DNA of 53,465 nucleotides. Origin: an uncultured Erythrobacteraceae bacterium (GTDB lineage: Bacteria > Pseudomonadota > Alphaproteobacteria > Sphingomonadales > Sphingomonadaceae). The stretch is from the NCBI GenBank assembly GCA_946482075.1, contig CAMLQG010000010.1, positions 1-53,465 of the forward strand, read 5' to 3'. The position numbers and the translations under genes were made by a program. How positions within the stretch are numbered: position 1 is the stretch's first letter; each line of letters starts with the position of its first letter. A model generated the notes under the pieces. It did not search any database, was not told the DNA's origin, and was given only the letters and a program-made list of their open reading frames with translations. Positions 35,138-43,453 of this stretch are shown one piece after another.

Positions 35138-36109
35138 TTGATCGCAACGGAGATCGACATCTCTTCGCATTCGAAACCTTCTTCAACCGGTATGAAGCGC
35201 TCACTCTCGGCGTTTGGTCGCGGCCCCAGCGGCAATGAAGAGATCTCGCTCGTCTGGGAGGTGGCAACGGGACATCCCGTGGTTACAGATTTGCAGGTTG
35301 TGTTCCTCAGCTATCGAAACGGCGAGAGGTGCGAGCAGCTCGACGAGATCATACTCGAGCAATACCGCCGAAGGTTTAAGATCGCGGAGGACGCCAAGAA
35401 GCGTGTCGAGAAGGAGATTGCCGAAAGCGACTCTGAGAACTTCGACCTTGCCAAGCTCCTGTCACTGCACGCCGAGTTCAGTAAAGACCGCAACGAGGCT
35501 AAGGCGCTGGAAAAGCGGCGACGAGACCGCAGGGCGGCGCTCAATGTTCAGCGTAAGATCGCAGGGATGGCGGAAAGAGCAAAGCTCTCGGACGAGGACC
35601 GCGCGAACTTCAACACGCTTTTCAGGGATCTGGTCACTTCGGGTGACGGTCACCGCCACCTCTGGCACTCAGGCGACATCCATCGCCGGGGCCAGGAAGC
35701 GTTGTCAAATCCACGTGGGACAATCGCGCTGTTCTCAATGGCTCAGGATGCCGCCCGACTTCCGTCGGAGCAAGGCTACGCCAAGATGCGAGCAACTGCC
35801 GACAAAATCGCCGGCGTCGGGATCAACATGGTGTCCGAGATGCTCTGCACCTTTGCGCCCAAGCGCTACACCGTCTTCAACGGTAATACATCCAACGCCC
35901 TGCGCGCTGTCGGGGCCGATCCGCCGAAGTCGGTCACCCTGTTTTCACCGGAAGCCTATGCGCGTGTATGCGGCGTAGTGGAGGCGGTCCGACGGCGGAT
36001 ATGCGATGGCCCAAAAGTACATGTCCAGGAGGCGCACGAGGGAGAAAGTGCAAAGTCTGCTCGAGAAAAGTGCAAAGTCCGAAAACTAGGCAAAATTGGA
36101 TGCACCTAA
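35138..36109 (+). CDS. hypothetical protein with McrB-like helical region
   Basis: An open frame of 323 codons ending 20 bases before the tRNA-derived repeat. The middle is a charged, probably coiled-coil stretch (EQYRRRFKIAEDAKKRVEKEI). The C-terminal part contains KIAGVGINMVSEMLCTFAPKRYTVFNGNTSNALRAVG, which resembles the helical 'I/VG...SEIL...P.KY.V.N..' element in N-terminal regions of McrB-type restriction AAA proteins. No Walker motifs are present. The true start is unclear; in-frame ATG 35192 or later GTG codons are possible, and the first 60 codons overlap the dehydrogenase remnant. The last 35 residues look like read-through. It may be a truncated defence gene. Confidence 0.5.
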   Translation: MIATEIDISSHSKPSSTGMKRSLSAFGRGPSGNEEISLVWEVATGHPVVTDLQVVFLSYRNGERCEQLDEIILEQYRRRFKIAEDAKKRVEKEIAESDSENFDLAKLLSLHAEFSKDRNEAKALEKRRRDRRAALNVQRKIAGMAERAKLSDEDRANFNTLFRDLVTSGDGHRHLWHSGDIHRRGQEALSNPRGTIALFSMAQDAARLPSEQGYAKMRATADKIAGVGINMVSEMLCTFAPKRYTVFNGNTSNALRAVGADPPKSVTLFSPEAYARVCGVVEAVRRRICDGPKVHVQEAHEGESAKSAREKCKVRKLGKIGCT

Positions 36110-36129
36110 TATTATGATTTCATTGTATT

Positions 36130-36179
36130 TTTGGCGCGCCCGACAGGATTCGAACCTGTGGCCCCAAGCTTAGAAGGCT
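36130..36179 (-). repeat. tRNA-proximal attachment-site repeat
   Basis: Fifty bases identical to 17497-17546 except for one base (36150). They cover the 3' half of the intact tRNA-Arg gene from the anticodon arm plus two bases beyond CCA. Together the two copies define the island ends. Confidence 0.9.
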
Positions 36180-36208
36180 CGTGCTCTATCCAGCTGAGCT
36201 ACGGGCGC
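36132..36208 (-). tRNA. tRNA-Arg (anticodon TCT)
   Basis: Read on the minus strand, the 77-base gene gives a 7-bp acceptor stem GCGCCCG / CGGGCGC, a D arm with GCTCAGCTGGATAGAGC, an anticodon loop CTTCTAA (anticodon TCT), a T arm with GGTTCGAATCC, discriminator G and an encoded CCA. It decodes AGA. The 3' half is the insertion target of the island, and the gene stays intact because the element carries the same sequence. Confidence 0.96.
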
Positions 36209-36267
36209 GCGCGTGATGCGCCATAGCGTGCTTTTCGTAGCCAGCAAATCCATCTAGAGCGTGAGGC

Positions 36268-37005
36268 ATGGACAGGGAACTCACCCCGATCGAGGGGCAG
36301 GCGAGCGGGCAGCGGCATTTCCGCTATTACGATCTGGTCATGGCGGCCTTCGTCGCCATCCTGCTGCTGTCCAACATCATCGGCGCCTCCAAGCCGTCCT
36401 ACATCACTCTACCGAGCGGCGAGCAGTGGTCGTTCGGGGCGGGCGTGCTGTTTTTCCCGGTGAGCTACATCATCGGGGACGTACTGACCGAGGTCTATGG
36501 CTATGCCCGTGCGCGCCGTGTGATCTGGACGGGTTTCGCCGCGCTGATCTTCATGGCGTTCATGGCCTGGGTGGTCGTCTCGCTGCCGCCGGCCAAGGGT
36601 TGGCCCAACCAGCCCGCCTATGAAGCGGTGTTCGGCAACAGCTGGCGCATCGTCCTTGCGTCGATGACCGCCTTCTGGGCCGGCGAATTCGCCAATTCCT
36701 ACGTGCTCGCGCGGATGAAGGTGTGGACCGGCGGCAAGCATCTGTGGACCCGCACGATCGGCTCCACCGTGGTCGGCCAGGGGCTCGACAGCCTGATCTT
36801 CTACCCTCTCGCCTTCTACGGCCTCGCCGGCTGGCCGCCGGAGCAGCTGCTGCAGGTCGTGATCTCGCAATGGGTGATCAAGACCGGCTGGGAAGTGATC
36901 CTCACCCCTCTCACCTATCTTGCGGTCAACACGCTCAAGCGGCGCGAAGGCGTGGACGTGTTCGACACCGAGACCGATTTCTCGCCCTTCGCCAGCACGC
37001 GCTGA
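36268..37005 (+). CDS. queuosine precursor transporter (YhhQ/VUT family)
   Basis: A 245-residue inner-membrane protein with about six helices, of the family that imports 7-cyano-7-deazaguanine or related queuosine precursors. Family elements are the segment VAILLLSNIIGASKP, FPVSYIIGDVLTEVYGYARARRVIW and WTRTIGSTVVGQGLDSLIFYP. It starts at ATG 36268 and ends two bases before the recF ATG, so the two genes are co-transcribed. It is the first chromosomal gene right of the tRNA-Arg. Confidence 0.92.
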   Translation: MDRELTPIEGQASGQRHFRYYDLVMAAFVAILLLSNIIGASKPSYITLPSGEQWSFGAGVLFFPVSYIIGDVLTEVYGYARARRVIWTGFAALIFMAFMAWVVVSLPPAKGWPNQPAYEAVFGNSWRIVLASMTAFWAGEFANSYVLARMKVWTGGKHLWTRTIGSTVVGQGLDSLIFYPLAFYGLAGWPPEQLLQVVISQWVIKTGWEVILTPLTYLAVNTLKRREGVDVFDTETDFSPFASTR

Positions 37006-37007
37006 GC

Positions 37008-38096
37008 ATGGGGATCGACCGCGTCACCCTGTCCGCGTTCCGAAACCATGCGGAAAGCCGGCTGGACGATACGCGGCATTTCAACCTCCTGGTGGGCGAG
37101 AACGGCGCGGGCAAGACGAACGTGCTCGAAGCGATCTCGCTGTTCGCGCCCGGCCGGGGCCTGCGCCGCGCCGCACTGGGTGAGATCGCCACGGCCGGCG
37201 GTTCCGGCGGCTTCGCGGTCAGCGCCCGGCTCGATTGCGGAGATAGCAGCGAGCCGGTTCTGCTGGGCACGGGGATGGAGCCTGCGCGCCCCGGTCGGCG
37301 TGTCGTGCAGGTCAACGGGGCGGAAGCGAGCGCGATGTCGCTGGGCGAATGGCTGGCGATCGGCTGGCTGACGCCCGCGATGGACCGGCTGTTCGCCGAC
37401 AGCGCGGGCGCGCGGCGGCGCTTCATGGACCGGATGGCTCTTGCGCTCGATCCCGGCCATGCCCGCGCCGCTTCGCGCTATGAACGCGCCCTGCGCGAGC
37501 GCAATCGCCTGCTCGCCGATGCGGCGGAGCCCGACCCGACCTGGCTGGACGCGATCGAGGCGCAGCTGGGTCAAACGGGCAGCGTGCTGGCATCGGGCCG
37601 GCGGACGCTGATCGAGCGGCTGACGCAGGAGCTCGCCGCCCTGCCCGAGGCGCCTTTCGCGCGCCCCGCTCTTACCTACGTGCCCGGGGGCCCGGACACC
37701 TCCGAAGCCCTGGCGGAAGCCCTGCGTACCGCGCGCGCGCGCGACCGAGCGGCGCAGCGCACGCTCACTGGCCCCCATCGCGACGAACTGGAAGTGAGCA
37801 TCGCGGGCAAGGGCCTCGCCGCTGCGCAGTGCTCCACCGGGGAACAGAAGGCGATGCTGATCGCCATCACGCTGGCGCATGCCACGCTCGCTGCACGCGG
37901 GCGACCGAGCCTCCTCCTGCTGGATGAAGTCGCCGCCCATCTGGACCCGGTGCGCCGCAGCGCCTTGTTCACCCGCTTGCGTGAGGGCGCGGCGCAAGTC
38001 TGGCTGACCGGAACGGAGCTCCCGCCCTTCGAGGAGATCGCGGCGGAAGCGGCGGTCTGGCAGGTGAGCGGGGGAAACGTGCGGCGCGTGGCATAG
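37008..38096 (+). CDS. recF: DNA replication and repair protein RecF
   Basis: A 362-residue SMC-like ATPase that helps load RecA at gaps through RecOR. Walker A is GENGAGKT (about residues 31-38), the ABC signature is STGEQKAML and Walker B is LLLLDEVAAHLD. VSGGNVRR at the end fits the family. ATG 37008 is two bases after the transporter stop. It is not next to dnaA or dnaN here, unlike in many bacteria; in alphaproteobacteria recF is often separate. Confidence 0.95.
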   Translation: MGIDRVTLSAFRNHAESRLDDTRHFNLLVGENGAGKTNVLEAISLFAPGRGLRRAALGEIATAGGSGGFAVSARLDCGDSSEPVLLGTGMEPARPGRRVVQVNGAEASAMSLGEWLAIGWLTPAMDRLFADSAGARRRFMDRMALALDPGHARAASRYERALRERNRLLADAAEPDPTWLDAIEAQLGQTGSVLASGRRTLIERLTQELAALPEAPFARPALTYVPGGPDTSEALAEALRTARARDRAAQRTLTGPHRDELEVSIAGKGLAAAQCSTGEQKAMLIAITLAHATLAARGRPSLLLLDEVAAHLDPVRRSALFTRLREGAAQVWLTGTELPPFEEIAAEAAVWQVSGGNVRRVA

Positions 38097-38250
38097 GTCG
38101 AAACGGAACGAACGACGTTTCACTGACAGAATGACCAGGGTGCACGGACAGAAGAGGCCGGGCCGCCTTCCCTGCTATCAAGAACGCTGCCGAAGCCCGC
38201 GCAAATCGGCCGCCAAGACAATAGCGATGGTGGGAAACAGGGAGAGGAAC

Positions 38251-39942
38251 ATGACGGACGAGCGCTCGCTGAAGGACGACCGGATCGTCCTGCCCCCGGA
38301 GATTGTGGCAGATCCCGAGAGCTTCGCCTGGGACGACGCGGCAGACATGGTGGTGATCGGCTTCGGCGCTTCCGGATCCTCTGCCGCGATCGAGGCGCGG
38401 GACGCGGGCGCCGACGTGCTGATCGTCGAGCGTTTCGACGGCGGTGGTGCTGCGGCCTATAGCGGGGGCGTGGTCTATGCCGCAGGCACGAAATACCAGC
38501 GAGACGCCGGGATCGACGACAATGCCGAGGAGATGTTCAAATATCTCTCGATGGAAGTCGGCGACGCCGTCCGCCCCGAGACGTTGCGCCGCTATTGCGA
38601 ACAAAGCGCCGCCAATCTGGATTGGCTGGCGGAACAGGGCGCGGAATTCGAAGGCTCGCTCCATCCAACCAAGACGACCTATCCCGACGAGGATAAATAT
38701 CTCTACTATTCCGGCAGCGAGCCTGTCCCTGCTTTCGCCGCCGTGGCCAAGCCTGCGCCGCGCGGCCACCGCACCAAGGCTCCGGGCTTCACCGGCTATG
38801 CGCTGTTCGACGCGCTGAAGAAGTCGGTCTTGCGCAAGGGTGTTCGCGTTTCGCAGCACAGCCGCGCTGTGCGGCTGATGACCACGCCCCAAGGTGCCGT
38901 GATCGGCATCGAGATCATGGTGCTCGACGACAGCGCGCGGGGAGTCCACCAGAAACAATATGCGATCGTGCATCCCTGGAAGCCGTTCAAGGCTAAGGCC
39001 GTGAAGAAGGCGATCCGCACCGCCCGCGAACTTGAGAAAGGGAAGAGCCGCCGCAAGTTCATCCGCGCGCGCCACGGCATCGTGCTTGCCACCGGCGGCT
39101 TCAGCTACAATCTGCCGATGCTGGAGGAGCACATGCCGGTGATCGCATCCACGTTCGACACGCTGATGCCCAACGCTTCCATCGGGTGCGACGGCAGCGG
39201 CATCCAGCTCGGCAAGTCGGTCGGCGCGGCGACCGGGCTGATGAGCAACAATCTGGTCGCCCGCCAGCTCTCCCCGCCGGTTTCGGCGGTGAAGGGCCTG
39301 ATGGTCAACGCCGAGGGCAAGCGCTTCATCAACGAAGACACCTATCTCGCGCGATTGGGGGGCGCGATCGCCGAACAGCCCGGCGCAAGGGCCTGGCTGG
39401 TGGTCGACAACAAGACCTATTGGACGATCTTCCGGGAATCCATGCCGTCGCGCGCGGCAGGGCTGGTGGCGTTCAAATATTACGGGTTGCCATCGCTCTT
39501 CAACATGTTCTTCGGCGGCACCAGGAAAGCGAAGACGATCGAGGAACTGGCCCGCAAATGCGGCATGTCGCCCGAAGTGCTGCGCGAGACGGTGGACGCG
39601 TCCAACCGCGCGATCGACGCAGGCGAACCCGATCCGATGGGCAAGAGCCCCAGCTATATGCAGCGGATCGATCACGGCCCCTATCGCGCGATGAACAACG
39701 ATGTGAGCAATGCGACGACTTTCCCGCCCTTCTTCACGCTTGGCGGGCTGCGCGTGGACGAGGATACCGGCGCGGTGGTCTCCGAGGCGGGGCAGACGAT
39801 CGACGGCCTCTACGCCGCCGGGCGCGCCGCCGTGGGCGTCTGTTCGAACGGCTATTTCAGCAGCGGAGTGTCGCTGCAGGATTGCGTGTTTTCCGGCAGG
39901 CGCGCCGCGCGATCGATCATAGCGCGCCTGCGCGGGAGCTGA
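38251..39942 (+). CDS. FAD-dependent oxidoreductase, fumarate reductase/ketosteroid dehydrogenase-like (copy 1)
   Basis: A 563-residue flavoprotein. Near residue 35 it has the FAD Rossmann loop MVVIGFGASGSSAAIEARDAGADVLIVE. It ends with GLYAAGRAAVGVCSNGYFSSGVSLQDCVFSGRRAA, the FAD-closing segment of the fumarate reductase / 3-ketosteroid-delta1-dehydrogenase superfamily. ATG 38251 has GGAGAGG seven bases upstream. It is a close paralogue of the flavoprotein at 50626-52332. No signal peptide is visible. Oxidation of an alicyclic or steroid-like substrate is the family expectation; the substrate is unknown. Confidence 0.85.
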   Translation: MTDERSLKDDRIVLPPEIVADPESFAWDDAADMVVIGFGASGSSAAIEARDAGADVLIVERFDGGGAAAYSGGVVYAAGTKYQRDAGIDDNAEEMFKYLSMEVGDAVRPETLRRYCEQSAANLDWLAEQGAEFEGSLHPTKTTYPDEDKYLYYSGSEPVPAFAAVAKPAPRGHRTKAPGFTGYALFDALKKSVLRKGVRVSQHSRAVRLMTTPQGAVIGIEIMVLDDSARGVHQKQYAIVHPWKPFKAKAVKKAIRTARELEKGKSRRKFIRARHGIVLATGGFSYNLPMLEEHMPVIASTFDTLMPNASIGCDGSGIQLGKSVGAATGLMSNNLVARQLSPPVSAVKGLMVNAEGKRFINEDTYLARLGGAIAEQPGARAWLVVDNKTYWTIFRESMPSRAAGLVAFKYYGLPSLFNMFFGGTRKAKTIEELARKCGMSPEVLRETVDASNRAIDAGEPDPMGKSPSYMQRIDHGPYRAMNNDVSNATTFPPFFTLGGLRVDEDTGAVVSEAGQTIDGLYAAGRAAVGVCSNGYFSSGVSLQDCVFSGRRAARSIIARLRGS

Positions 39943-40328
39943 CCGCACGCCCTTTCAGCGGGGCCATGCGCATTTCGGCTCTTCATATCGACATATGCCC
40001 TCCCAGGCGGCGGGATTCGCGCCCGCTATGGCCGGATGCTTCGCGGCAGGAACCGGGTGGAACACGGGCATCACTAGTCGTGATTACACCGCATGCCCAG
40101 AACCTGAACGATAATTCATCGACTTAGCGCCTACCCTTGATTATGCAGCCTGAGCGCAATCGCTCCAGTGCAGATTCGCAGCTTGCAAGGATTTCAGCAG
40201 ATCAAGCACGGGAGATGTGATGCTGCTTCTGCTCGGAGCTCACATAAAGGGTTTTTCCCAGACGCTGATGAGCGTCGCGCGCACTCGCATATTCGTAGCG
40301 ACATGGTCCGATTGGGACAGGACCGCGA
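39943..40328. other. noncoding region, nothing recognised
   Basis: 386 bases between the flavoprotein and the SMP-30-like gene. A short ATCAC-tagtc-GTGAT inverted repeat lies near 40070. No gene, RNA or repeat family was recognised; it presumably carries the promoter of the downstream gene. Confidence 0.4.
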
Positions 40329-41288
40329 ATGATGGATAGGCTTCAGTATCAATTCCTGACTGGCTTCGCCAACCCTGAAGACCTTGTGCCGGTCCCCGAC
40401 ACCCAATGGCTCATCGCGAGTGGCATGGGCGATCCTGACAAGGGCGAGCCGGGCGGGCTCTATGCCATTGATCGCACAAGTCGTGAAGTTCATAGGCTTT
40501 GGCCTAGCGGAAACGGCATGATCGCGCGCGACGGTGCCTATGATGATTTTGCATCTCCGGTTTCGCCGGCAGCGTTCATGACACACGGTATCTGCCTGGA
40601 AACACGTCCCGACGGGCGTGACAGGCTTTACGCTGTCAACCATGGCGAGCGGGAGTCGATCGAGATCTTTGACCTGCGGGTCGCTGGAGGCGCGGTGAAG
40701 CTCGACTGGGTTGGCGGCATCGCGGTTCCATATCCCAGCCACGGCAATGCGGTGGCAAGACTCGCCGATGGTACCGTCCTCATGTCGTGTATCTACCGGC
40801 TGGATGATCCAGATTTCGGCGCAAGGATCGGAAGAGGCGAGAAAACCGGCTATCTGTTGAGTTGGCGGAAGAGCAGGGGTTGGATGAAAATCGCTGGGAG
40901 TGAGGCGAGCTGTCCCAATGGTCTGATTGCTTCGGAAGACGGGGAAACGCTGTTCACCGCCAATACCGGCTCGCGAACCGTCACGCGCAGCAAGTTGGAT
41001 CCGCACAAAGCCAGTGTATCGGGCCACGTTTCGGTCGATTTAGGTTTTGCTCCCGACAATCTGCGTTGGAACGAAGACGGATCGATCTGCGCCGCGGGCT
41101 TCGCATCACTGAGCGATCCCGCGCCGCGTGCCTGCCGGATCGATCCCAGGACACTGGAGATCACGCATTTCGCGTTGCCGCCGCACACCGCCGATTTCGA
41201 ATATGTCGCAACCGCGGTGATGGTCGACCGCGAATTGTGGCTAAGCGTCTATCAGGGGGACAAGGTGGCCGTAATTCCCTTGCAGTAG
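40329..41288 (+). CDS. SMP-30/gluconolactonase-like beta-propeller protein
   Basis: A 319-residue protein with repeated propeller-blade elements: PEDLVPVPDTQWLIASGM, THGICLETRPDGRDRLYAVNHG, SHGNAVARLADGTVLMSC, CPNGLIASEDGETLFTAN and APDNLRWNEDGSICAAG. The N-x-L pattern and Ca-binding style Asn/Asp residues resemble SMP-30, paraoxonase and strictosidine synthase-type lactonases or esterases. The start is ATG 40329 (or the next ATG). It lies 138 bases upstream of a SnoaL-like gene on the same strand. A hydrolase of a lactone or ester is probable, the substrate unknown. Confidence 0.8.
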   Translation: MMDRLQYQFLTGFANPEDLVPVPDTQWLIASGMGDPDKGEPGGLYAIDRTSREVHRLWPSGNGMIARDGAYDDFASPVSPAAFMTHGICLETRPDGRDRLYAVNHGERESIEIFDLRVAGGAVKLDWVGGIAVPYPSHGNAVARLADGTVLMSCIYRLDDPDFGARIGRGEKTGYLLSWRKSRGWMKIAGSEASCPNGLIASEDGETLFTANTGSRTVTRSKLDPHKASVSGHVSVDLGFAPDNLRWNEDGSICAAGFASLSDPAPRACRIDPRTLEITHFALPPHTADFEYVATAVMVDRELWLSVYQGDKVAVIPLQ

Positions 41289-41426
41289 GAGCCGGGAATG
41301 AATCGCGCCGAGCCGCAAACTCGTCCTTCGTCGCAATCGGTGATTGCCGCGCAAGCAGGTCAGAAGAGAATGATAAAACTGCCCAAACGCCGCTCGATAT
41401 GACGTGAATAGAGGAAGGAGAGTGAG

Positions 41427-41987
41427 ATGACGTCGACGGAAACCAATACGCTTGATGTCGCGAAGCTGCAGGAATTGTGGGACGTTCGCCAGATCGAACG
41501 GGTTCTGTACAGATATAGCCGGGGATTCGATCGGTGCGATCTGCAAATGGCACAAGACACCTATTGGCCGGAAGCACTCGACGATCATCCGGGTTTCGTC
41601 GGGAACGGACAGGCCATGTGCGTTCACTGGGACAACGAGCACAGGAAGCAGTTCGATTCGACGCAGCATTACATAATGAACAACGACATTGAGGTCGATG
41701 GGAACACCGCCCATGCCGAAAGCTATGTCATGTTGGCGGCGCGGATGAAGGATTCCTTCGAAACCACCGTCGCCGGCGGGCGCTATGTCAGGCGGCTGGA
41801 AAAGCGAAACGGCGAATGGCGCATTGCCGCCACTGTGTGCGTCACGGAATGGGCGCTCGACCCCGCAAATGCCAAGGCCGTGCTTTCGGTCAGCGCGCCG
41901 TCACTTCGCAACAAGTCCGATAGTGTCTACGATCGGCCACTGGAGGTGACGCGCCCATCTTCTTCAGCTGAAATCACGTTCAAATAA
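41427..41987 (+). CDS. SnoaL-like / nuclear transport factor 2-fold protein (186 aa)
   Basis: A cone-shaped NTF2-fold protein. The N-terminal helix has the typical ELWDVRQIERVLYRYSRGFDRCD (scytalone dehydratase / SnoaL_4 type), followed by STQHYIMNNDIEVDGNTAHAESYVML and GGRYVRRLEKRNGEWRIAATV. The Tyr, Asp and His residues in these stretches match the usual active-site positions. ATG 41427 has GGAAGGAGAG upstream. Members act as small-molecule dehydratases, isomerases or ring hydroxylase partners; no specific substrate can be given. Confidence 0.85.
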   Translation: MTSTETNTLDVAKLQELWDVRQIERVLYRYSRGFDRCDLQMAQDTYWPEALDDHPGFVGNGQAMCVHWDNEHRKQFDSTQHYIMNNDIEVDGNTAHAESYVMLAARMKDSFETTVAGGRYVRRLEKRNGEWRIAATVCVTEWALDPANAKAVLSVSAPSLRNKSDSVYDRPLEVTRPSSSAEITFK

Positions 41988-42113
41988 AAATGGTCAAACG
42001 CCAAATACCCGTTTTCTTTCGATCCCGAAGTACGACAATCAGATCGCCAATGTCGGCTATGGAGTCGAGTGAGCTTCCGCGTTCTTGCTTATCATGCCAA
42101 ACCCAAACGTTCT

Positions 42114-42290
42114 TGGATCCCCGTTTGCAAGGGATGACGAGGTGGGAGTGGGTTTGTTCCGCATCGTGAGAATTTCTGCTTCTCGAAAGTCTTCTCCCCA
42201 TCCCTTCAGGGGATGGAGGGGTGGGCGGTCGTTCGAGGCACTGTGCTTGAAGGCGGTATCCCTCCTCTGAAGGGAAGGAGAGACCTAGCC
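42114..42290. repeat. decayed intergenic palindromic elements
   Basis: The 306-base gap between the SnoaL-like gene and the TPR gene holds an imperfect element GGATCCCCGTTTGCAAGGGATGACGA (42114-42139, given here as an inverted 'ccc...ggg' pair) and a second one at 42194-42290. In the second, CCCATCCCTTCAGGGGATGG pairs internally, and CCTCCTCTGAAGGGAAGGAG ends it. Both are of the dispersed intergenic type seen elsewhere in the window. They lie at the convergent ends of two genes and may help termination. Confidence 0.5.
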
Positions 42291-42293
42291 CTC

Positions 42294-43409
42294 TCACCGC
42301 GCCATGCGCGCGATGATCTGTTCCAGAGTGCGACCCTTGCCGTCGATCGGCTGGCGCAGTGCGAGTTCGACGCGGCGACGCGCCGCTTTCTCGTCACCGT
42401 CCGCCGCGGCCAGCAGGATGGAGGCATAAGCGGCGGAAAAGCATTGCCGGTCCAGGCGGAAAGCCACTTCGATCCTCCGTTCGGCCGCTTCGCGCTCGCC
42501 TTCCATCGTTTCGATCACCGCGAGCGAGCCCTGCGCTTCAGCGAAGTTCGGGTCCAGCTCGTGCGCCTTGCGGAAACGCGCCTGCGCCGTCGCCCGGTCG
42601 CCCGCGATGAGATAAGCCCAACCCGCTGCGATCCAGCTGCCGAGATGATCGCCGAACAGCCGAGCACCCCGGTCGATCTCCTCGCCCGCCGCATTCGCTT
42701 TCCCTTCCGCCAGGCTCGCGAGGCCGAGGCCGATCCAGGCGCGGGGCGACTGGCCGTTGATCGCCAGCGCCTTTTCCAGCAGCGGGCGCGCGGCCTGCGG
42801 GCCCTCCTCCGTCAGCGCGAGCGAGCCCAAAGTGGTCAGCGCATCGGGATGATCGCCGGCCTTTAGCGCGCAATCGCGGGCCAAATCCTCGTCCTCGACA
42901 TCCATCGCCAGCACGGAGATCGCAGCGAGCAGCGGCGGATAGTCGCCATGCCGCGCGAGGTAGCCGCGCGCGCGTTCCGCCGCATCCTCGAACTGGCCGG
43001 CATCATGCATCAACTGCACGTCGAGCAGCGCGGCCTGCGGCAATTCGGCCAGCACGTCTTCATGGAGCGCTTCGCGCGCGCCGGTGAAATCCTTCGCCAG
43101 CGCGCGCGCCCAGGCGAGATTGAAGCGCAGCGCAGTGCTGCCGGGATCATCAGACAGAAGGGCGGCGAAGCGGGCGGCCGCCTCTTCCGGCGCGCCGCCA
43201 CGCATGGCAGCCAGCGCATCGAGATTGACGTCCGCGGGGCCGAACTGACCCGTATCCTCCAGCCGCGCGAGCAGGGCGCGGACCTCGCTCAGCGCATTGG
43301 CACGCATCGCGGCCTGCGCGGCATCGCGTAGCAGGGCAGGATTGGCTGGGTCCTGCTCCAGATAGGACAGCAGCCGGTCCAGCGCTTCCTGGGGGGGATT
43401 ATCCTGCAC
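42294..43409 (-). CDS. tetratricopeptide-repeat protein downstream of flhA
   Basis: A 371-residue protein composed of helical TPR-like repeats (ALTTLGSLALTEEGPQAARPLLEKAL, AWIGLGLASLAEGKANAAGEEI, AWAYLIAGDRATAQARFRKAHELDPNFAEA). No signal peptide or membrane segment. The start is GTG 43409 with GGGAGG upstream. It lies 44 bases after the end of flhA on the same strand, so it is probably co-transcribed with flagellar export genes. A scaffold or chaperone role in flagellar assembly is possible but not shown. Confidence 0.8.
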   Translation of the reverse strand: MQDNPPQEALDRLLSYLEQDPANPALLRDAAQAAMRANALSEVRALLARLEDTGQFGPADVNLDALAAMRGGAPEEAAARFAALLSDDPGSTALRFNLAWARALAKDFTGAREALHEDVLAELPQAALLDVQLMHDAGQFEDAAERARGYLARHGDYPPLLAAISVLAMDVEDEDLARDCALKAGDHPDALTTLGSLALTEEGPQAARPLLEKALAINGQSPRAWIGLGLASLAEGKANAAGEEIDRGARLFGDHLGSWIAAGWAYLIAGDRATAQARFRKAHELDPNFAEAQGSLAVIETMEGEREAAERRIEVAFRLDRQCFSAAYASILLAAADGDEKAARRRVELALRQPIDGKGRTLEQIIARMAR

Positions 43410-43453
43410 GCGCGTCCTCCCGTTTCATGAAACTCTCTTTGCCCCGCGGCCCG

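Larger units (their letters stand above)
17497..36179. mobile_element. 18.6-kb genomic island inserted at tRNA-Arg(TCT), organosulfur cargo
   Basis: The segment lies between two 50-bp direct repeats, the right one being part of an intact tRNA-Arg gene. This is the usual footprint of tyrosine-recombinase islands that insert at tRNA 3' ends. Genes inside are visibly less G+C-rich than the flanks (compare the TonB receptor at 20.4-22.9 kb with recF). They concern sulfonate, sulfite, thiol and sulfate handling. No integrase, transposase or conjugation gene was found. The tRNA-proximal end holds a broken D-amino acid dehydrogenase and an unrecognised gene, so the integrase may have been lost. Mobility today is therefore doubtful. 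Confidence 0.85.

Noticed and set aside
17547..36129. Search for an integrase, transposase or relaxase in the island
   Set aside because: Every sizeable frame is accounted for by the listed genes or their shadows; none shows the R-HxR-Y pattern or a DDE/HUH motif. Very small fragments could have been missed.
36915..39948. Long antisense frames opposite recF and the first flavoprotein gene
   Set aside because: Both sense genes have full family motifs; the antisense products are Arg-rich, have no recognisable domain and overlap them completely.
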